A stretch of DNA of 64,000 nt, from NCBI GenBank assembly GCA_963785735.1, contig CAWAWJ010000001.1, positions 248,001 through 312,000 on the forward strand, given 5' to 3'. The notes beneath the pieces are model-generated. The model was not told the DNA's origin and searched no databases. It saw nothing but the letters and a program-made list of their open reading frames with translations. Shown piece by piece: positions 44,011 to 53,191 of the stretch. Every line of letters begins with the position of its first letter. The stretch's first letter is position 1. The stretch comes from REEB95 sp963785735 (GTDB taxonomy: Bacteria > Pseudomonadota > Alphaproteobacteria > ATCC43930 > CGMCC-115725). Both the position numbers and the translations under genes were made by a program.

Positions 44011-45603
44011 TCATTTCACCCGAACGTAACGCAGAGAGAAGCTGCCGTCGGGGGGTTGCGCCAGCTCTATATTGTCGCGCGCCGCCCAGACCAAATCCTG
44101 CTGGTGCAGGGGGATATAGGCGAAGTCGTCCTTCACCAGCGTCAGCGCCTGGACCAGCAAGTCGCGGCGCTTCACCGGATCGGCGCCGGCCTGAATCTCG
44201 GCCAGCAGCAGATCGAGATCCGGGTTGGAATAGCCGCCAATATTGTATCCGCCCTGATGCTGCGATGCCGAGCGCGTCGCCGCCAGGTTGTCGAGCGCGT
44301 TGAACGCGTCATAGCTCGACGCGTTCCAGCCCAGCAGATAAAAGCTCGAACGCCAGCCGGGATCGAAAATCTTGTCGAAAAACTGGGCGCGCGGCTTGGC
44401 GTTGAGCCGCACATGCACATCAACCTTGGCCAGCATCGCCACCACCTCCTGGCAGATCGCTTCGTCATTGACGTAGCGGTCGGTGGGGCAATCCATGTCG
44501 AGGAAAAATCCTTCGGGGTATCCGGCCTCGGCCAGGAGACGGCGCGCATCGGCCGGCTCGAAGGCCGGGCGCTGGTTCAAATCCCGCTCGAAGCCCTCGA
44601 CCCCCGGCCCGACCAGAAGCGCCGCCGGCGTCGCTAGGCCGCGCATCACCTTGGCGGATATCGTGGCCTCGTCGATGGCGTGGGAGAAGGCCTCGCGCAC
44701 GCGGATATCCTTGAATGGGTTGGCGCCCTTGACATCGCTGCCCATGAGCGCCGAGCGCGATTGGTCGAAGCCCAGGAAAATGGTCGAAAGCCCGGGCCCA
44801 TGGACGAGGCGGATGCCGGGCGCATGGGCGAGGCGATCGATGCTTTGCGGCGGCACGCTGTAGATCATGTCGATTTCGCCCGATTGCAACGCCGCAACCC
44901 GCGCGGTGTCGTCGGCGATCGGGCGAAACACCACGCGGTCGAGATTGTGGCGCGGCGTGTCCCACCAGGCGGGATAAGGCGCCAGCACGGTATCCGCGCC
45001 GGGCACGCGCTCCAAAACCGAAAACGGGCCGGTGCCGTTGGCGTGGGCGACGGCGTAATTGCTCTGATCGCCGGCGAGATCGGCGGGTAATGCGGCGTCG
45101 TTCCGCTCGCACCAGGCCTTGCTCATGATGTCCCAGGACGTGATCTCCTGAGGCAGGATCGGGTCGGGCAGAGTGGTGACGATATCGACGGTCATGGCGT
45201 CGATCTTGCGCACCGACTGGATCGTGGACAGGACCAGGCCGAGCTTCGAGTTCTCGGAGGTCGCGCGCAGGAAGGAGAACACCACGTCATCGGCGGAGAA
45301 GGGCGTGCCGTCCTGGAATTTGACGCCACGGCGCAGATGGAAGCGCCAGACCAGCGGCGCCGCCTGCGCCCAATCGGTGGCGAGATCCGGCTCGAGCGCC
45401 AAGTCGCGGCCGCGGCGCACCAGCGGCTCGTAGATATTGCCGAGGAAGGAGAGCAGGAAGGTCTCGCGCCGGCTATAGGGATCGAGCGAATCGGCATCGG
45501 AGGATGCCGCCCAGCGGAACGTCTTGGCCAATGCTGGATCGGCCCCTGAAGCCCATCCCAGCAAAACCGCCGCCAAGAGAAGCAGCGCCGCCGTTTTTCT
45601 CAT
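44011..45603 (-). CDS. peptide/nickel-type ABC transporter substrate-binding protein (orphan)
   Basis: Periplasmic SBP_bac_5 protein of 530 residues. The signal peptide is MRKTAALLLLAAVLLGWASG with cleavage after ALA. Then come TFRWAASSDADSLDPYSRRETF, RFHLRRGVKFQDGTPFSADDVVFSF and IRVREAFSHAIDEATI, the classic signature of DppA/OppA-like proteins. No permease or ATPase gene lies beside it, so it must work with a transporter encoded elsewhere. I start it at the internal ATG 45603, which carries the signal peptide. Confidence 0.93.
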   Translation of the reverse strand: MRKTAALLLLAAVLLGWASGADPALAKTFRWAASSDADSLDPYSRRETFLLSFLGNIYEPLVRRGRDLALEPDLATDWAQAAPLVWRFHLRRGVKFQDGTPFSADDVVFSFLRATSENSKLGLVLSTIQSVRKIDAMTVDIVTTLPDPILPQEITSWDIMSKAWCERNDAALPADLAGDQSNYAVAHANGTGPFSVLERVPGADTVLAPYPAWWDTPRHNLDRVVFRPIADDTARVAALQSGEIDMIYSVPPQSIDRLAHAPGIRLVHGPGLSTIFLGFDQSRSALMGSDVKGANPFKDIRVREAFSHAIDEATISAKVMRGLATPAALLVGPGVEGFERDLNQRPAFEPADARRLLAEAGYPEGFFLDMDCPTDRYVNDEAICQEVVAMLAKVDVHVRLNAKPRAQFFDKIFDPGWRSSFYLLGWNASSYDAFNALDNLAATRSASQHQGGYNIGGYSNPDLDLLLAEIQAGADPVKRRDLLVQALTLVKDDFAYIPLHQQDLVWAARDNIELAQPPDGSFSLRYVRVK

Positions 45604-45796
45604 TTTCCCGCCCGCGCCCACCATTTCTTCCCGCGAGGCTTATCGGATGCGCGGCTTACCGCCAAGGAGAATTACCGGGCCGGCGGAATCGAGCCATTGA
45701 GAATCGAGAGCCGGGAATCGGCGGACGCGAATCGGTTGACCCCAGGTCACGGGCGGGGCTATGGCTCGGTAACGCGCGATCTGAGGGGGCTAGGCG

Positions 45797-46201
45797 ATGG
45801 GCGCGATCTTCGTGGCGCGCAGCGTCAAATTCGGCAAATGGGCCTCGGATGTCGGCCTGTCGAAGCATGTCTTCAAGCTCGGCTACAGCGAGGAAGATCC
45901 CAAGGAAGCGATCGCGCGCGGCTGGGCCGGCGAGGACGACTGGGCGCTCTTGAAGCAGGAGAAGGCCGAGGGGCTGAACGAGGCGCAACTTGTCGGGCGC
46001 GTCGGCGCCAAGATCAAGATGATCGACCCCAAATATTATCCGCGCCTCAAGGACGCCATCGGCCTGTTCAAGGTCGATCCCGTCATGGTCGAAAATCACA
46101 TCCTGGTCGCGCGCGCGCTCCGGAGCGAGGCGGAAAGCCTCGCCATCAAACTCAAGCCCGCCGATTTCGCGGATTACCTCATCGAACTGGCCCGGCGCTA
46201 A
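45797..46201 (+). CDS. conserved-looking hypothetical protein
   Basis: Small soluble protein of 134 residues, start MGAIFVARSVKFGKWASDVG. The composition is well balanced with alternating helices (SEEDPKEAIARGWAGEDDW, HILVARALRSEAESLAIKL), and codon use matches the core genome, so it is likely a real gene. No family is recognised. A start codon follows AGGGGGC about 5 bp upstream. It is monocistronic, with a 194-bp gap from the divergent binding-protein gene. Confidence 0.75.
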   Translation: MGAIFVARSVKFGKWASDVGLSKHVFKLGYSEEDPKEAIARGWAGEDDWALLKQEKAEGLNEAQLVGRVGAKIKMIDPKYYPRLKDAIGLFKVDPVMVENHILVARALRSEAESLAIKLKPADFADYLIELARR

Positions 46202-46364
46202 ATCCCCGACGCCCAAGCCCCCGGCCGCGGCGCCAAGCCTCGGCCGCGCTTCCGTTTTCGCGCCGGCTTTAATCAGTATTAAAAAGCATTAATATTAATA
46301 ATTGTGAATCGAATTCTTGGCGAAGTCTTATTCTGTATTTGCATTCCTCGAATTCGAGTGATAT

Positions 46365-46395
46365 ATGGTTAATCCGAAATCCAACATGGTTAATC
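46365..46395 (+). promoter_or_regulatory. direct repeats spaced two helical turns before the PEP-CTERM gene
   Basis: ATGGTTAATC occurs at 46365-46374 and 46386-46395, start to start 21 bp, in an A/T-rich leader. A CTCGAATTCGAG palindrome lies just upstream at about 46347-46358. Two sites on the same DNA face 35-65 bp before the start codon are typical of a regulator binding pair. No regulator is assigned. Confidence 0.45.
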
Positions 46396-46429
46396 GAGCA
46401 GAATGCTCTTCGGTCCGAAGGAGGCATTC

Positions 46430-47209
46430 ATGTTCGCGTATTCCCGCCGGCTGGCGCTTGGCATTGCATCTCTCGCCGCGTTGCTCTTGAGCCTCGGCCT
46501 GGTCGCGCTTTCCGCGACGCCCGCTTTGGCAACGGCCTGCCCGTCGATCAGCTACAACAGCGGTCCGACGCTGACCGATTGCAGCACCAGTTTCACGATC
46601 ACCGAGACGGGCGGCACGTTTAACGTCCAGACCAACTACAATATTTCCAACGGCGTGCCGCTGGCTTTCTCGAATGTGAGCGGTTACGACACCAGCAACA
46701 ACGTGCTGGTCGGGGTCTACAACAACACCGGCTCGACCGTGTACGACTTGGCGCTCACGAGCTTCAAGCCTCTCAACCCGTCGACCGCCATCTTCGTCGT
46801 CCCCGCGGGCGAAACCCTCTGCAACACCTCGCCTTCGGTCTGTTTCCCGGGCGGCAACGGCATGGAAGGGAAGACCAGCAGCGGCCAAGAGGTGATTTTC
46901 AATATCACCAGCATCTACAGCGGCGACGTCGTCTTCGGCAGCGGCTTGTTGCCCGGCCAAACCGCTTATTTCGCCCTCAACTATAATGGCAGCGTGGTTT
47001 GCGTCACGGATGCGTCGGGCGCTTGCCTTACCACCACCGTCTCCGAGCCCGCCGCCATCGGCATCTTCCTCGCCGGGCTGTTGGGCTTCGCCGTCCTGCG
47101 CCGCCGCTTTCTCGCCCGGGCGGCTTCGCCCCGGCGGCCGCGGCCGAAGCGGCAATCCCGCCAAATCCGGCATGGCGGATGGATTTTGCGGCTGTTGGTA
47201 CCCGCCTGA
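46430..47209 (+). CDS. PEP-CTERM sorting-domain protein, probable exosortase A substrate
   Basis: Secreted protein of 259 residues. The signal peptide (MFAYSRRLALGIASLAALLL, cleavage after ALA) is followed by a Ser/Thr/Asn-rich beta-strand domain with four to six cysteines. The sorting signal is VSEPAAIGIFLAGLLGFAVL followed by RRR: a SEP variant of the PEP motif, a hydrophobic helix and an Arg cluster. Unusually, 33 more Arg/Pro-rich residues follow the Arg cluster, where most family members end within about ten. AAGGAGG just before ATG 46430 supports the start. Processing by the XrtA encoded at 1-998 is inferred. Confidence 0.88.
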   Translation: MFAYSRRLALGIASLAALLLSLGLVALSATPALATACPSISYNSGPTLTDCSTSFTITETGGTFNVQTNYNISNGVPLAFSNVSGYDTSNNVLVGVYNNTGSTVYDLALTSFKPLNPSTAIFVVPAGETLCNTSPSVCFPGGNGMEGKTSSGQEVIFNITSIYSGDVVFGSGLLPGQTAYFALNYNGSVVCVTDASGACLTTTVSEPAAIGIFLAGLLGFAVLRRRFLARAASPRRPRPKRQSRQIRHGGWILRLLVPA

Positions 47210-47335
47210 AGAATCACAGCGGGGTGTATCGGTCCGGCGCCAAATCCCTTTGTCGGGGCGGCGCCGGCCATGTCACCCTTCCAGGGATTACCAGGCATTA
47301 ATCTTAAATCTTAACTTATCGGGACCAGACCGGCC

Positions 47336-49702
47336 GTGGCTGACATGTTGCAGGGAATGAAGGCGGGCCAAACCTCCTCGGGGATGGTGCAGCTGGCGGG
47401 CGGCGTCGAGCATCTCGAACGCATCAACCCGCAAGCCGCGCCCGCGCCCTGCCCGCCGGGCCAGGCGCCCGTGCCCTGCCCGCCGGTCGATCCCAATGCG
47501 CCGATGGGTCCGCCCGTCGCGGTGCATGAGCCGGCCCCGGGAAGCCGCGACGTCATCGAGGTCGTGCCCAACCAGCCGCTGATCTTCGATTTCAATCCGC
47601 TCGATCTCAAGGCGGCACAACACCAGGGTTCGGTCGTCCTCACCTTCCCCGACGGCGCGCAGCTCGAGCTGCACGACATCGTCGGCCCCTGCGGCGTGCA
47701 GCCGACGCCCTTCCAGCTGCCCGACGGCACCGTCATCACGGCTGGCGACCTGCTTCAGGCCTTCCATCTCGAGGCGATCGGCCCCTGCGGCCTGGTCGAA
47801 ATCGCCCCCGCGCCGGCACCGATCGTCCCGGGCGTGCCCAATACCGGTTTCTACGTTAATCCGTTCGAGGCTGGCGCCATCGGACCGGGCATCATCGGAC
47901 TTGGGCCCTTGTCCCCGACCGGCTTCGGCTATGGCGCGGAGTTCCTCAAGGGCACCGGCGGCAGTTCCTCGACGCCCTCGACCCCGGGCCCGTCGGGGCC
48001 GCCGGGACCCCCGCCGCCGCCCACTCCCACGATATCCGGCCAAGAGGATGGACAATCCGGCATCTATACCGGCGCCGCCGTAACGGGTTCGGGCAACTAC
48101 TTCACCGACACGGTTGCCGGACATCCCGTCATCACCTACTCGCCGCCGGTGCCCGCGCCTCATATCGAAAGCTACTCGTTCATAGCGGGGCCGGCGGAAA
48201 CGCCCGGCAATCCGGCGGTCGGAACCTTCGGCACCCTGACCTTCGATGCGAATGCGCTCGGCCATTACAGCTACGTGATCGGCGACAGTGGCGCGCAGCA
48301 AGCTCTCGTCAGCCAGGCCGGCACCGACATCATGTCGCAATACATCGTCCTCAGCGCTTATGAGGACACTTTTTCCGTGACCAGCTCGAATGACCCGTCC
48401 GATTCCACGACCCAAAACTTGAATTTTTCCATTTACGGCGCCGATGTATTCCCCGATGCAACCCATACGGTTCCGCTCGCCGCGCCGGCATTTCAGGCGA
48501 CGTCCGCCGGCACCACCGAGTTATTGCTCACCTATACCGACGCGCTCGACCCGGGGCATTCGTTCCAGGAGTTGATACAGGTCACCGGCACAACTCCGTC
48601 GGTGGTCGTCGCGCCGGTCAATCCCAACGGCGTGCCCATCCAGCCGAACGATCCGGCATTGCTGAGCTTCGAATATGTCAATGGCTCGGATGTCACGCTC
48701 ACGAATGTCACCGTTGCCGGCGAAAACGTCGTCTTTTCGGGCGCCAATAACACGCTGAGCGGTACGCCCGTAGCCGGCACTTCCTCTCATGCCATCACCG
48801 CCGTGATCAATCCCGACCTCAACGGACTGGGCGACCCCGGCGACACCGGCAACGTCGCGGGAGCGGCGGTTTCATCGCAGGATAGCGGCACGACCCTGGC
48901 CCCGAACGGCAGCTATAACGATTCGCTGCTCAGCGGCCAAAGCGGCAGCTTCGGTTATCTGTTCGATTCCAGCGGTGCAATCGCGACCGGCGCCGGCAAC
49001 GCCGATATCGTGAATTACGCCAGCGGCGCCGCCAGCAACATCCAGCTCACCGGCTCCGCCACGGCCGATAATCCCGTTGGCGGCAGCTTGGCCATGAGCG
49101 TGATCGAATGGTCCAGCACGGCGGAGATCAGCAATACCGGCGGAAACACCCCCGGGATCGACATCAATGGCGGCACGGGCGGCGGGCTCAATGTCCTCGA
49201 GATCGAGAGCTCGACGGTACAGAACCTCGACTTCACATCGACCCTCGCCAGCGGTGCCGGCGGCAACGTCCAGAACATCGAGGTGTTCGATCTGACCGAC
49301 GGCGCCAATCCGTCGATCGCCAATGGCGCGGCAGGCACCGGAAACACCATCTCGCTCACGCCCCAGGATGTTCTCAACCTGGCGGCGTCCGAGACGGGGG
49401 GCCCGGTCGCGGCCGCGGGCGGCGGCGCGCTCAGCATTTGGATCAACGGCACCGCGTCCGATACCGTGACCCTCTCCGGCTCCTGGTCCGTGATCAGCGG
49501 CCCGACCACCAGCGGCGGCCAGACCAATCAGTCCGCGATTGCCGATGACGGTTCCGGCAAAACCATCACCGCCGCAGGCAATGCGAACAACACGACCGAG
49601 ATGGTCGGCTACACCGAATATTCCGCGACCGTCGGCGGCCAGACCGCCCATGTCTATGTCGAGAACGCGATTGCCGCGAACGGCCATGTTCACCACGCCT
49701 GA
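47336..49702 (+). CDS. large repeat surface/secreted protein with VCBS-like domain, probably type I secreted
   Basis: Protein of 788 residues starting at GTG 47336, without a Sec signal peptide. The N-terminal part (about 70-135) has VVPNQPLIFDFNPLDLKAAQ, VVLTFPDGAQLELHDIVGP and PFQLPDGTVITAGDLLQAF. I associate these with the prefix domains of giant type I-secreted adhesins. A Pro/Gly/Ser linker lies near 205-235. A VCBS-like segment (GTFGTLTFDANALGHYSYVI) is at about 292-385. Long Gly/Asn/Ser/Thr-rich beta-solenoid-like repeats follow, ending in NAIAANGHVHHA. No transporter genes are visible. The role as adhesin or matrix protein is inferred. Confidence 0.75.
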   Translation: MADMLQGMKAGQTSSGMVQLAGGVEHLERINPQAAPAPCPPGQAPVPCPPVDPNAPMGPPVAVHEPAPGSRDVIEVVPNQPLIFDFNPLDLKAAQHQGSVVLTFPDGAQLELHDIVGPCGVQPTPFQLPDGTVITAGDLLQAFHLEAIGPCGLVEIAPAPAPIVPGVPNTGFYVNPFEAGAIGPGIIGLGPLSPTGFGYGAEFLKGTGGSSSTPSTPGPSGPPGPPPPPTPTISGQEDGQSGIYTGAAVTGSGNYFTDTVAGHPVITYSPPVPAPHIESYSFIAGPAETPGNPAVGTFGTLTFDANALGHYSYVIGDSGAQQALVSQAGTDIMSQYIVLSAYEDTFSVTSSNDPSDSTTQNLNFSIYGADVFPDATHTVPLAAPAFQATSAGTTELLLTYTDALDPGHSFQELIQVTGTTPSVVVAPVNPNGVPIQPNDPALLSFEYVNGSDVTLTNVTVAGENVVFSGANNTLSGTPVAGTSSHAITAVINPDLNGLGDPGDTGNVAGAAVSSQDSGTTLAPNGSYNDSLLSGQSGSFGYLFDSSGAIATGAGNADIVNYASGAASNIQLTGSATADNPVGGSLAMSVIEWSSTAEISNTGGNTPGIDINGGTGGGLNVLEIESSTVQNLDFTSTLASGAGGNVQNIEVFDLTDGANPSIANGAAGTGNTISLTPQDVLNLAASETGGPVAAAGGGALSIWINGTASDTVTLSGSWSVISGPTTSGGQTNQSAIADDGSGKTITAAGNANNTTEMVGYTEYSATVGGQTAHVYVENAIAANGHVHHA

Positions 49703-49729
49703 GCCGGCATGATCATGATGGAGAACCAG

Positions 49730-50035
49730 ATGACCGGAAATCACGTGAAGCGGCTGCGGGTTCTGGGCGCGGCCGTGGCATTGATCGTCATCGCCTTGGG
49801 CGGGCGTTCCGCCGCGGCCGCGAATTCCCCGCATCATGAGTTTCACAACAATGCGGACCTCGGCGGCTTCTGCTGCGCGGTTCTGCCCGGCGCGAACGCC
49901 GCGCCCGGCACGGTGATCCTCGTCCAGCCCCAGCCGGCTCCCCCGCCTCCGCCGCGCCATACCGCCGACCAGCATTTTACATCCGAAACGCAGAACGACG
50001 TGGAGATCGTGCGCGGCCCGCCTTCCCTGCGCTGA
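49730..50035 (+). CDS. small exported protein
   Basis: About 101 residues with a signal peptide (KRLRVLGAAVALIVIALGG, cleavage after SAAAA). The mature part is short and polar: HHEFHNNADLGGFCCAVLPG and a PAPPPPPRH stretch, with a CC pair. I do not recognise the family. It begins only about 27 bp after the large repeat protein, so it is likely co-transcribed and may be its partner. The start may instead be an ATG at 49709. Confidence 0.65.
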   Translation: MTGNHVKRLRVLGAAVALIVIALGGRSAAAANSPHHEFHNNADLGGFCCAVLPGANAAPGTVILVQPQPAPPPPPRHTADQHFTSETQNDVEIVRGPPSLR

Positions 50036-50155
50036 AATCCTTGGAATAATTTCTAATTATTGCAACGGCTTGCCTTAAAACCGACAAACTCCTAGCTTTA
50101 GTCAGGTAATCGCGCCGGCCTAAAATCGGGCGGCGATCTTCTGGGAGGGTGTTCG

Positions 50156-50536
50156 ATGATTGTCAGGATCGCAACCATCTCCGCAGTGGTCGCTCTCTAC
50201 ACCGGCGCCGTATTGGCGCAGCAAGGCGCGGTCGCGCCCATTCCGCCGCCGGACGCCGCGGCCAGCATGTCGCAGATAAACCCGACCGCCGGGCCAATCG
50301 CCGGCCCGCCGCCGCCGGCGATGAAGGCCGGGCATCGCTGGAAAATGGCCCATGGCCTGAACGCGCGCGAGCGGCGCGAGACCAAGGCGCTCAACTGGCT
50401 CGAAGCCACCGGCAACCGCGATTTCAGCGATGTGCAACGCGACGGCCGGAATTACCGCGCCACGGTGACCAATGATGGAACGCAGCAAATCGTGATCGTC
50501 AATCCCGACACCGGACAGATCACGCCAGTTAATTAA
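50156..50536 (+). CDS. hypothetical exported protein
   Basis: Protein of 126 residues. The signal peptide (MIVRIATISAVVALYTGAVL, cleavage after AQ) is followed by a Pro/Ala-rich segment and a compact C-terminal domain with HGLNARERRETKALNWLEA and NDGTQQIVIVNPDTGQITP. GGAGGG lies upstream of ATG 50156. The family is not recognised. It ends 6 bp before the convergent FAH gene stop. Confidence 0.72.
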   Translation: MIVRIATISAVVALYTGAVLAQQGAVAPIPPPDAAASMSQINPTAGPIAGPPPPAMKAGHRWKMAHGLNARERRETKALNWLEATGNRDFSDVQRDGRNYRATVTNDGTQQIVIVNPDTGQITPVN

Positions 50537-50541
50537 CCGGG

Positions 50542-51411
50542 CTAGTCCGCGGCGCGGACCGGCACGTCCATCCTGCCGATGCGCTCGAATTCGATCGCCA
50601 TGACGTCGCCCGGCACGACGCGCCCGACGCCCTCGCAGGTGCCGGTCATGATCACGTCGCCGGGCAGCAAATCGTACCAGCGCGAGGCCCAGCTTATCTG
50701 CTTCGGTATGTTCATCACCATCAGCCTCGTGTTCGAAGCCTGGCGGATCTCGCCGTTCACCGTGAGCGAGAAATCGAGGTTCGAGGGATCGCCCAGCTCG
50801 TCCGCCGTCATCAGCCAGGGCCCGAGCACGCCATAGCTGTCGATCGATTTGCGGAAGCTGCGGTCCTCGGTGCCGCGCACCACCATGTCGAGCGCGATGG
50901 CGTAGCCGGCGACGCATTGCAACGCCTTGTCCTCACTCACGTTCCGCGCGCGCTTGCCGATGATGAGGCCCAATTCGGCCTCGTGGTCGGTGCGGCGGTC
51001 GGGGAATCGGACAGCCACGCCCTGAGACGGCCCGACCAAGCAGGAACTGGCCTTGATGAACAGGCCCTGTTCCTCGATGGTGCGCGCGCGGTTGGCGCCG
51101 CCATAGACCGCGATCTGGGCGTCCTTGTCGGCTTCCTCGCGGTGCTTTTGATAATTGACCGGCGTGCCGATGATCTTGGACGGATTGGCGACCGGACTCA
51201 GGAAATTGACTGCGGATGACGCCACCGGCTTGGCCTGATCGGCCAATTTCTCCATCCTGGGACGCAGCTTTTCCAAATTTTCGATCAGCGGATCGCCCGG
51301 CGGCGGCGGATAGCGCAAGACGGGCAAGTCGTCGAGGATCGCGGTCACGTCATGGACATTCGCGCCGCGCACCAAGCCGATGCGATTGTCGTTGAAACGG
51401 CAGAGTCTCAT
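50542..51411 (-). CDS. fumarylacetoacetate hydrolase-family protein
   Basis: Hydrolase or decarboxylase of 289 residues. Marks are MRLCRFNDNRIGLVRGANV, NPSKIIGTPVNYQKHREEA, the metal-binding DHEAELGLIIGKRARN, AGYAIALDMVVRGTEDRSF, SYGVLGPWLM and LPGDVIMTGTCEGVGRVVPG. The family acts on acylpyruvates and 2-hydroxyhepta-2,4-diene-dioates, late steps of aromatic ring degradation. It is the last gene of the minus-strand Rieske operon (24 bp after the oxygenase). Confidence 0.93.
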   Translation of the reverse strand: MRLCRFNDNRIGLVRGANVHDVTAILDDLPVLRYPPPPGDPLIENLEKLRPRMEKLADQAKPVASSAVNFLSPVANPSKIIGTPVNYQKHREEADKDAQIAVYGGANRARTIEEQGLFIKASSCLVGPSQGVAVRFPDRRTDHEAELGLIIGKRARNVSEDKALQCVAGYAIALDMVVRGTEDRSFRKSIDSYGVLGPWLMTADELGDPSNLDFSLTVNGEIRQASNTRLMVMNIPKQISWASRWYDLLPGDVIMTGTCEGVGRVVPGDVMAIEFERIGRMDVPVRAAD

Positions 51412-51434
51412 GGCCGGGCCATTCTTTCTTTTGT

Positions 51435-52721
51435 CTAAACCGAAACCGGATCGGTATTGGGGGGCGCGAAAATGCCGTGGCGCGCGCCGTCCTTGAACTT
51501 CGTCTCCTTGGGCAACTCGATGGAACAGGAGCGTACGCGCTGCGCCTTGGGCTCGAGGCTCGGGAGCGGTTTCCCCTCGCGATTGGCCTTGGCGGCGCGT
51601 TGCAGCCAGCGCCGGGCCATGATGATGCCGTTATCGGTCGAGACCAGGTTCTCGCGCGTGCGGTCCTGGATCGGGCCCATGCTTTCCTGAAGCGAGGCGT
51701 CCTGCATGGCGATGCCTTCGACGCCGCTATAGGCCCGGCCCGATTGCTGCGATTCCCGGTCTATCAGGTAGTCATTGCCCTTGTTGGCGGCGGGAATGAA
51801 TGTCCCGGGCACGTAGGTCACATGAATGCCCGCGCCTTCCTGCATCGCCCGGCGTTCCTCGGATGAGAGCGCGCGTTTCGGATGGTAGTTGATGCTCCAG
51901 GCCCAGCAATGCGTATCGTCGATCGGCACCCACATATGCGCGCCCAGCGGATGGCCGCCGCGCGGCGGGATGATGGTGTGGAAGGGCGCGATCCAGGGCG
52001 TGATGCGCCAATAATAGCGCCCGTCATCGGCGTTGCGCCGCGCGCCGATCAAGAGCCCGCCCTCGAATTCCACCACTTCGAAGAACGGCATCTTGTCGTT
52101 CTGGTTGTAGACATTGCCCTTGGTGCCGCGGAACAGCGGGTCGTATTGGAGCGAGCCGCTGTGCAGGAAGGAGACGTGGCTCGAATCGATGCCGCCTTCG
52201 ATCGCCTGGAGATAATTGCTTTCCTGCAGGCGCTTCGAGACGTAGCGGCGTTCGGCCGGCACATCGGTCCACTCCACCGCCGGCGGCTCGGGCTTCAATT
52301 CGGGCGGACCCATATAGGTCCAGATCACTCCGGCCTTTTCGATGCAGGGATAGGATTTGAGCTTGATGCGCGCGCGCATGCCGGTCTCGTCCGGCTCGGA
52401 AGGCAGATCGACGCATTGCCCGGTGACGTCGTATTTCCAGCCGTGATAGGGGCAGCGCAGCCCGCATTCCTCGTTGCGGCCGAACCACAGCGACACGCCG
52501 CGATGGGCGCAGAATTCGTCGAGCAATCCCACCCGGCCCATGGAATCGCGGAAGGCGACCAGCTTCTCGCCCAAAAGCTGGACCCGCACCGGCGGGCAAT
52601 CGGGATTGGGCAATTCATCGGCGAACAGCGCCGGCACCCAATAGCGCCGGAACAGATCGCCCATCGGCGTGCCCGCGCCGGTGCGCGTGAGCAGCTCGTT
52701 GTCGTCCTTGGAAATCGCCAT
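51435..52721 (-). CDS. Rieske non-heme iron oxygenase, large subunit
   Basis: Protein of 428 residues. The Rieske cluster ligands are Cys71-x-His73 (FCAHRG) and Cys90-x2-His93 (CPYHGW), and the mononuclear iron ligands lie in GGIDSSHVSFLHSG (His182 and His187). The architecture is that of monomer-type oxygenases such as phthalate 4,5-dioxygenase and O-demethylases. Hydroxylation or demethylation of an aromatic compound is expected; the substrate is unknown. It comes 15 bp after the Rieske ferredoxin gene. No reductase gene is present in the window. Confidence 0.93.
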   Translation of the reverse strand: MAISKDDNELLTRTGAGTPMGDLFRRYWVPALFADELPNPDCPPVRVQLLGEKLVAFRDSMGRVGLLDEFCAHRGVSLWFGRNEECGLRCPYHGWKYDVTGQCVDLPSEPDETGMRARIKLKSYPCIEKAGVIWTYMGPPELKPEPPAVEWTDVPAERRYVSKRLQESNYLQAIEGGIDSSHVSFLHSGSLQYDPLFRGTKGNVYNQNDKMPFFEVVEFEGGLLIGARRNADDGRYYWRITPWIAPFHTIIPPRGGHPLGAHMWVPIDDTHCWAWSINYHPKRALSSEERRAMQEGAGIHVTYVPGTFIPAANKGNDYLIDRESQQSGRAYSGVEGIAMQDASLQESMGPIQDRTRENLVSTDNGIIMARRWLQRAAKANREGKPLPSLEPKAQRVRSCSIELPKETKFKDGARHGIFAPPNTDPVSV

Positions 52722-52736
52722 GGATGCGGCCCGCCC

Positions 52737-53066
52737 TTAACGCCGCTCGGCCGGATCGATGCAAACGCGTCCATCCACCACGAACGCGGTCCAGGCCCGC
52801 GCCGCCTCGGTGCAGGGCGGGAGCACCGGCTGCCCGGTCTTGATGTTGAAGCGGCCCTGGTGGAACGGGCATTCGACCTCGTCGCCGATCACCGTGCCCT
52901 CGCTCAGCTGGCCGGGGCCGTGGGTGCAGGCATCGGCCAGGACGTAATAGGCGGCATCCAGCTTGAATACCGCATAGGCCTCGCCATCGAGCTCGGCGCG
53001 GCACGGCGCCTCCCCGGAGACGCCCGAGGTGGTGCATAGTGCGCGCAAGGCCTTGGTTGCTGACAT
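52737..53066 (-). CDS. Rieske-type ferredoxin
   Basis: Small electron carrier of 109 residues. The [2Fe-2S] ligands are visible as Cys47-x-His49 (ACTHG) and Cys66-x2-His69 (CPFHQGRF). ECPFHQGRFNIKTGQPVLPP and VVDGRVCID are typical of naphthalene dioxygenase-type ferredoxins. It is the first gene of the minus-strand operon and presumably feeds electrons to the adjacent oxygenase. Confidence 0.93.
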   Translation of the reverse strand: MSATKALRALCTTSGVSGEAPCRAELDGEAYAVFKLDAAYYVLADACTHGPGQLSEGTVIGDEVECPFHQGRFNIKTGQPVLPPCTEAARAWTAFVVDGRVCIDPAERR

Positions 53067-53191
53067 GTTCGTAAAGGTCTGAATTGCTTCGCCGGTCCAC
53101 CTATCATAATTTTACGCCCGAAGCGAACAAAGCGGATTCGGGCCCGGTTCCAAGCCGGAAGCCGAGGGCCGCGCCGCAGGGGAGGTTTGGC
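53067..53191. promoter_or_regulatory. divergent promoter region of the catabolic cluster
   Basis: About 125 bp between the ferredoxin and binding-protein starts. AATTTTACGCCCG and TATCATAATTTT lie in its centre and are the only A/T-rich elements. It would allow coordinated expression of both arms. No operator is recognised. Confidence 0.4.

Noticed and set aside
47288..48466. 392-codon minus-strand open frame opposite the large repeat protein
   Set aside because: Arg/Gly-rich shadow; the plus strand has the VCBS-like and prefix motifs.
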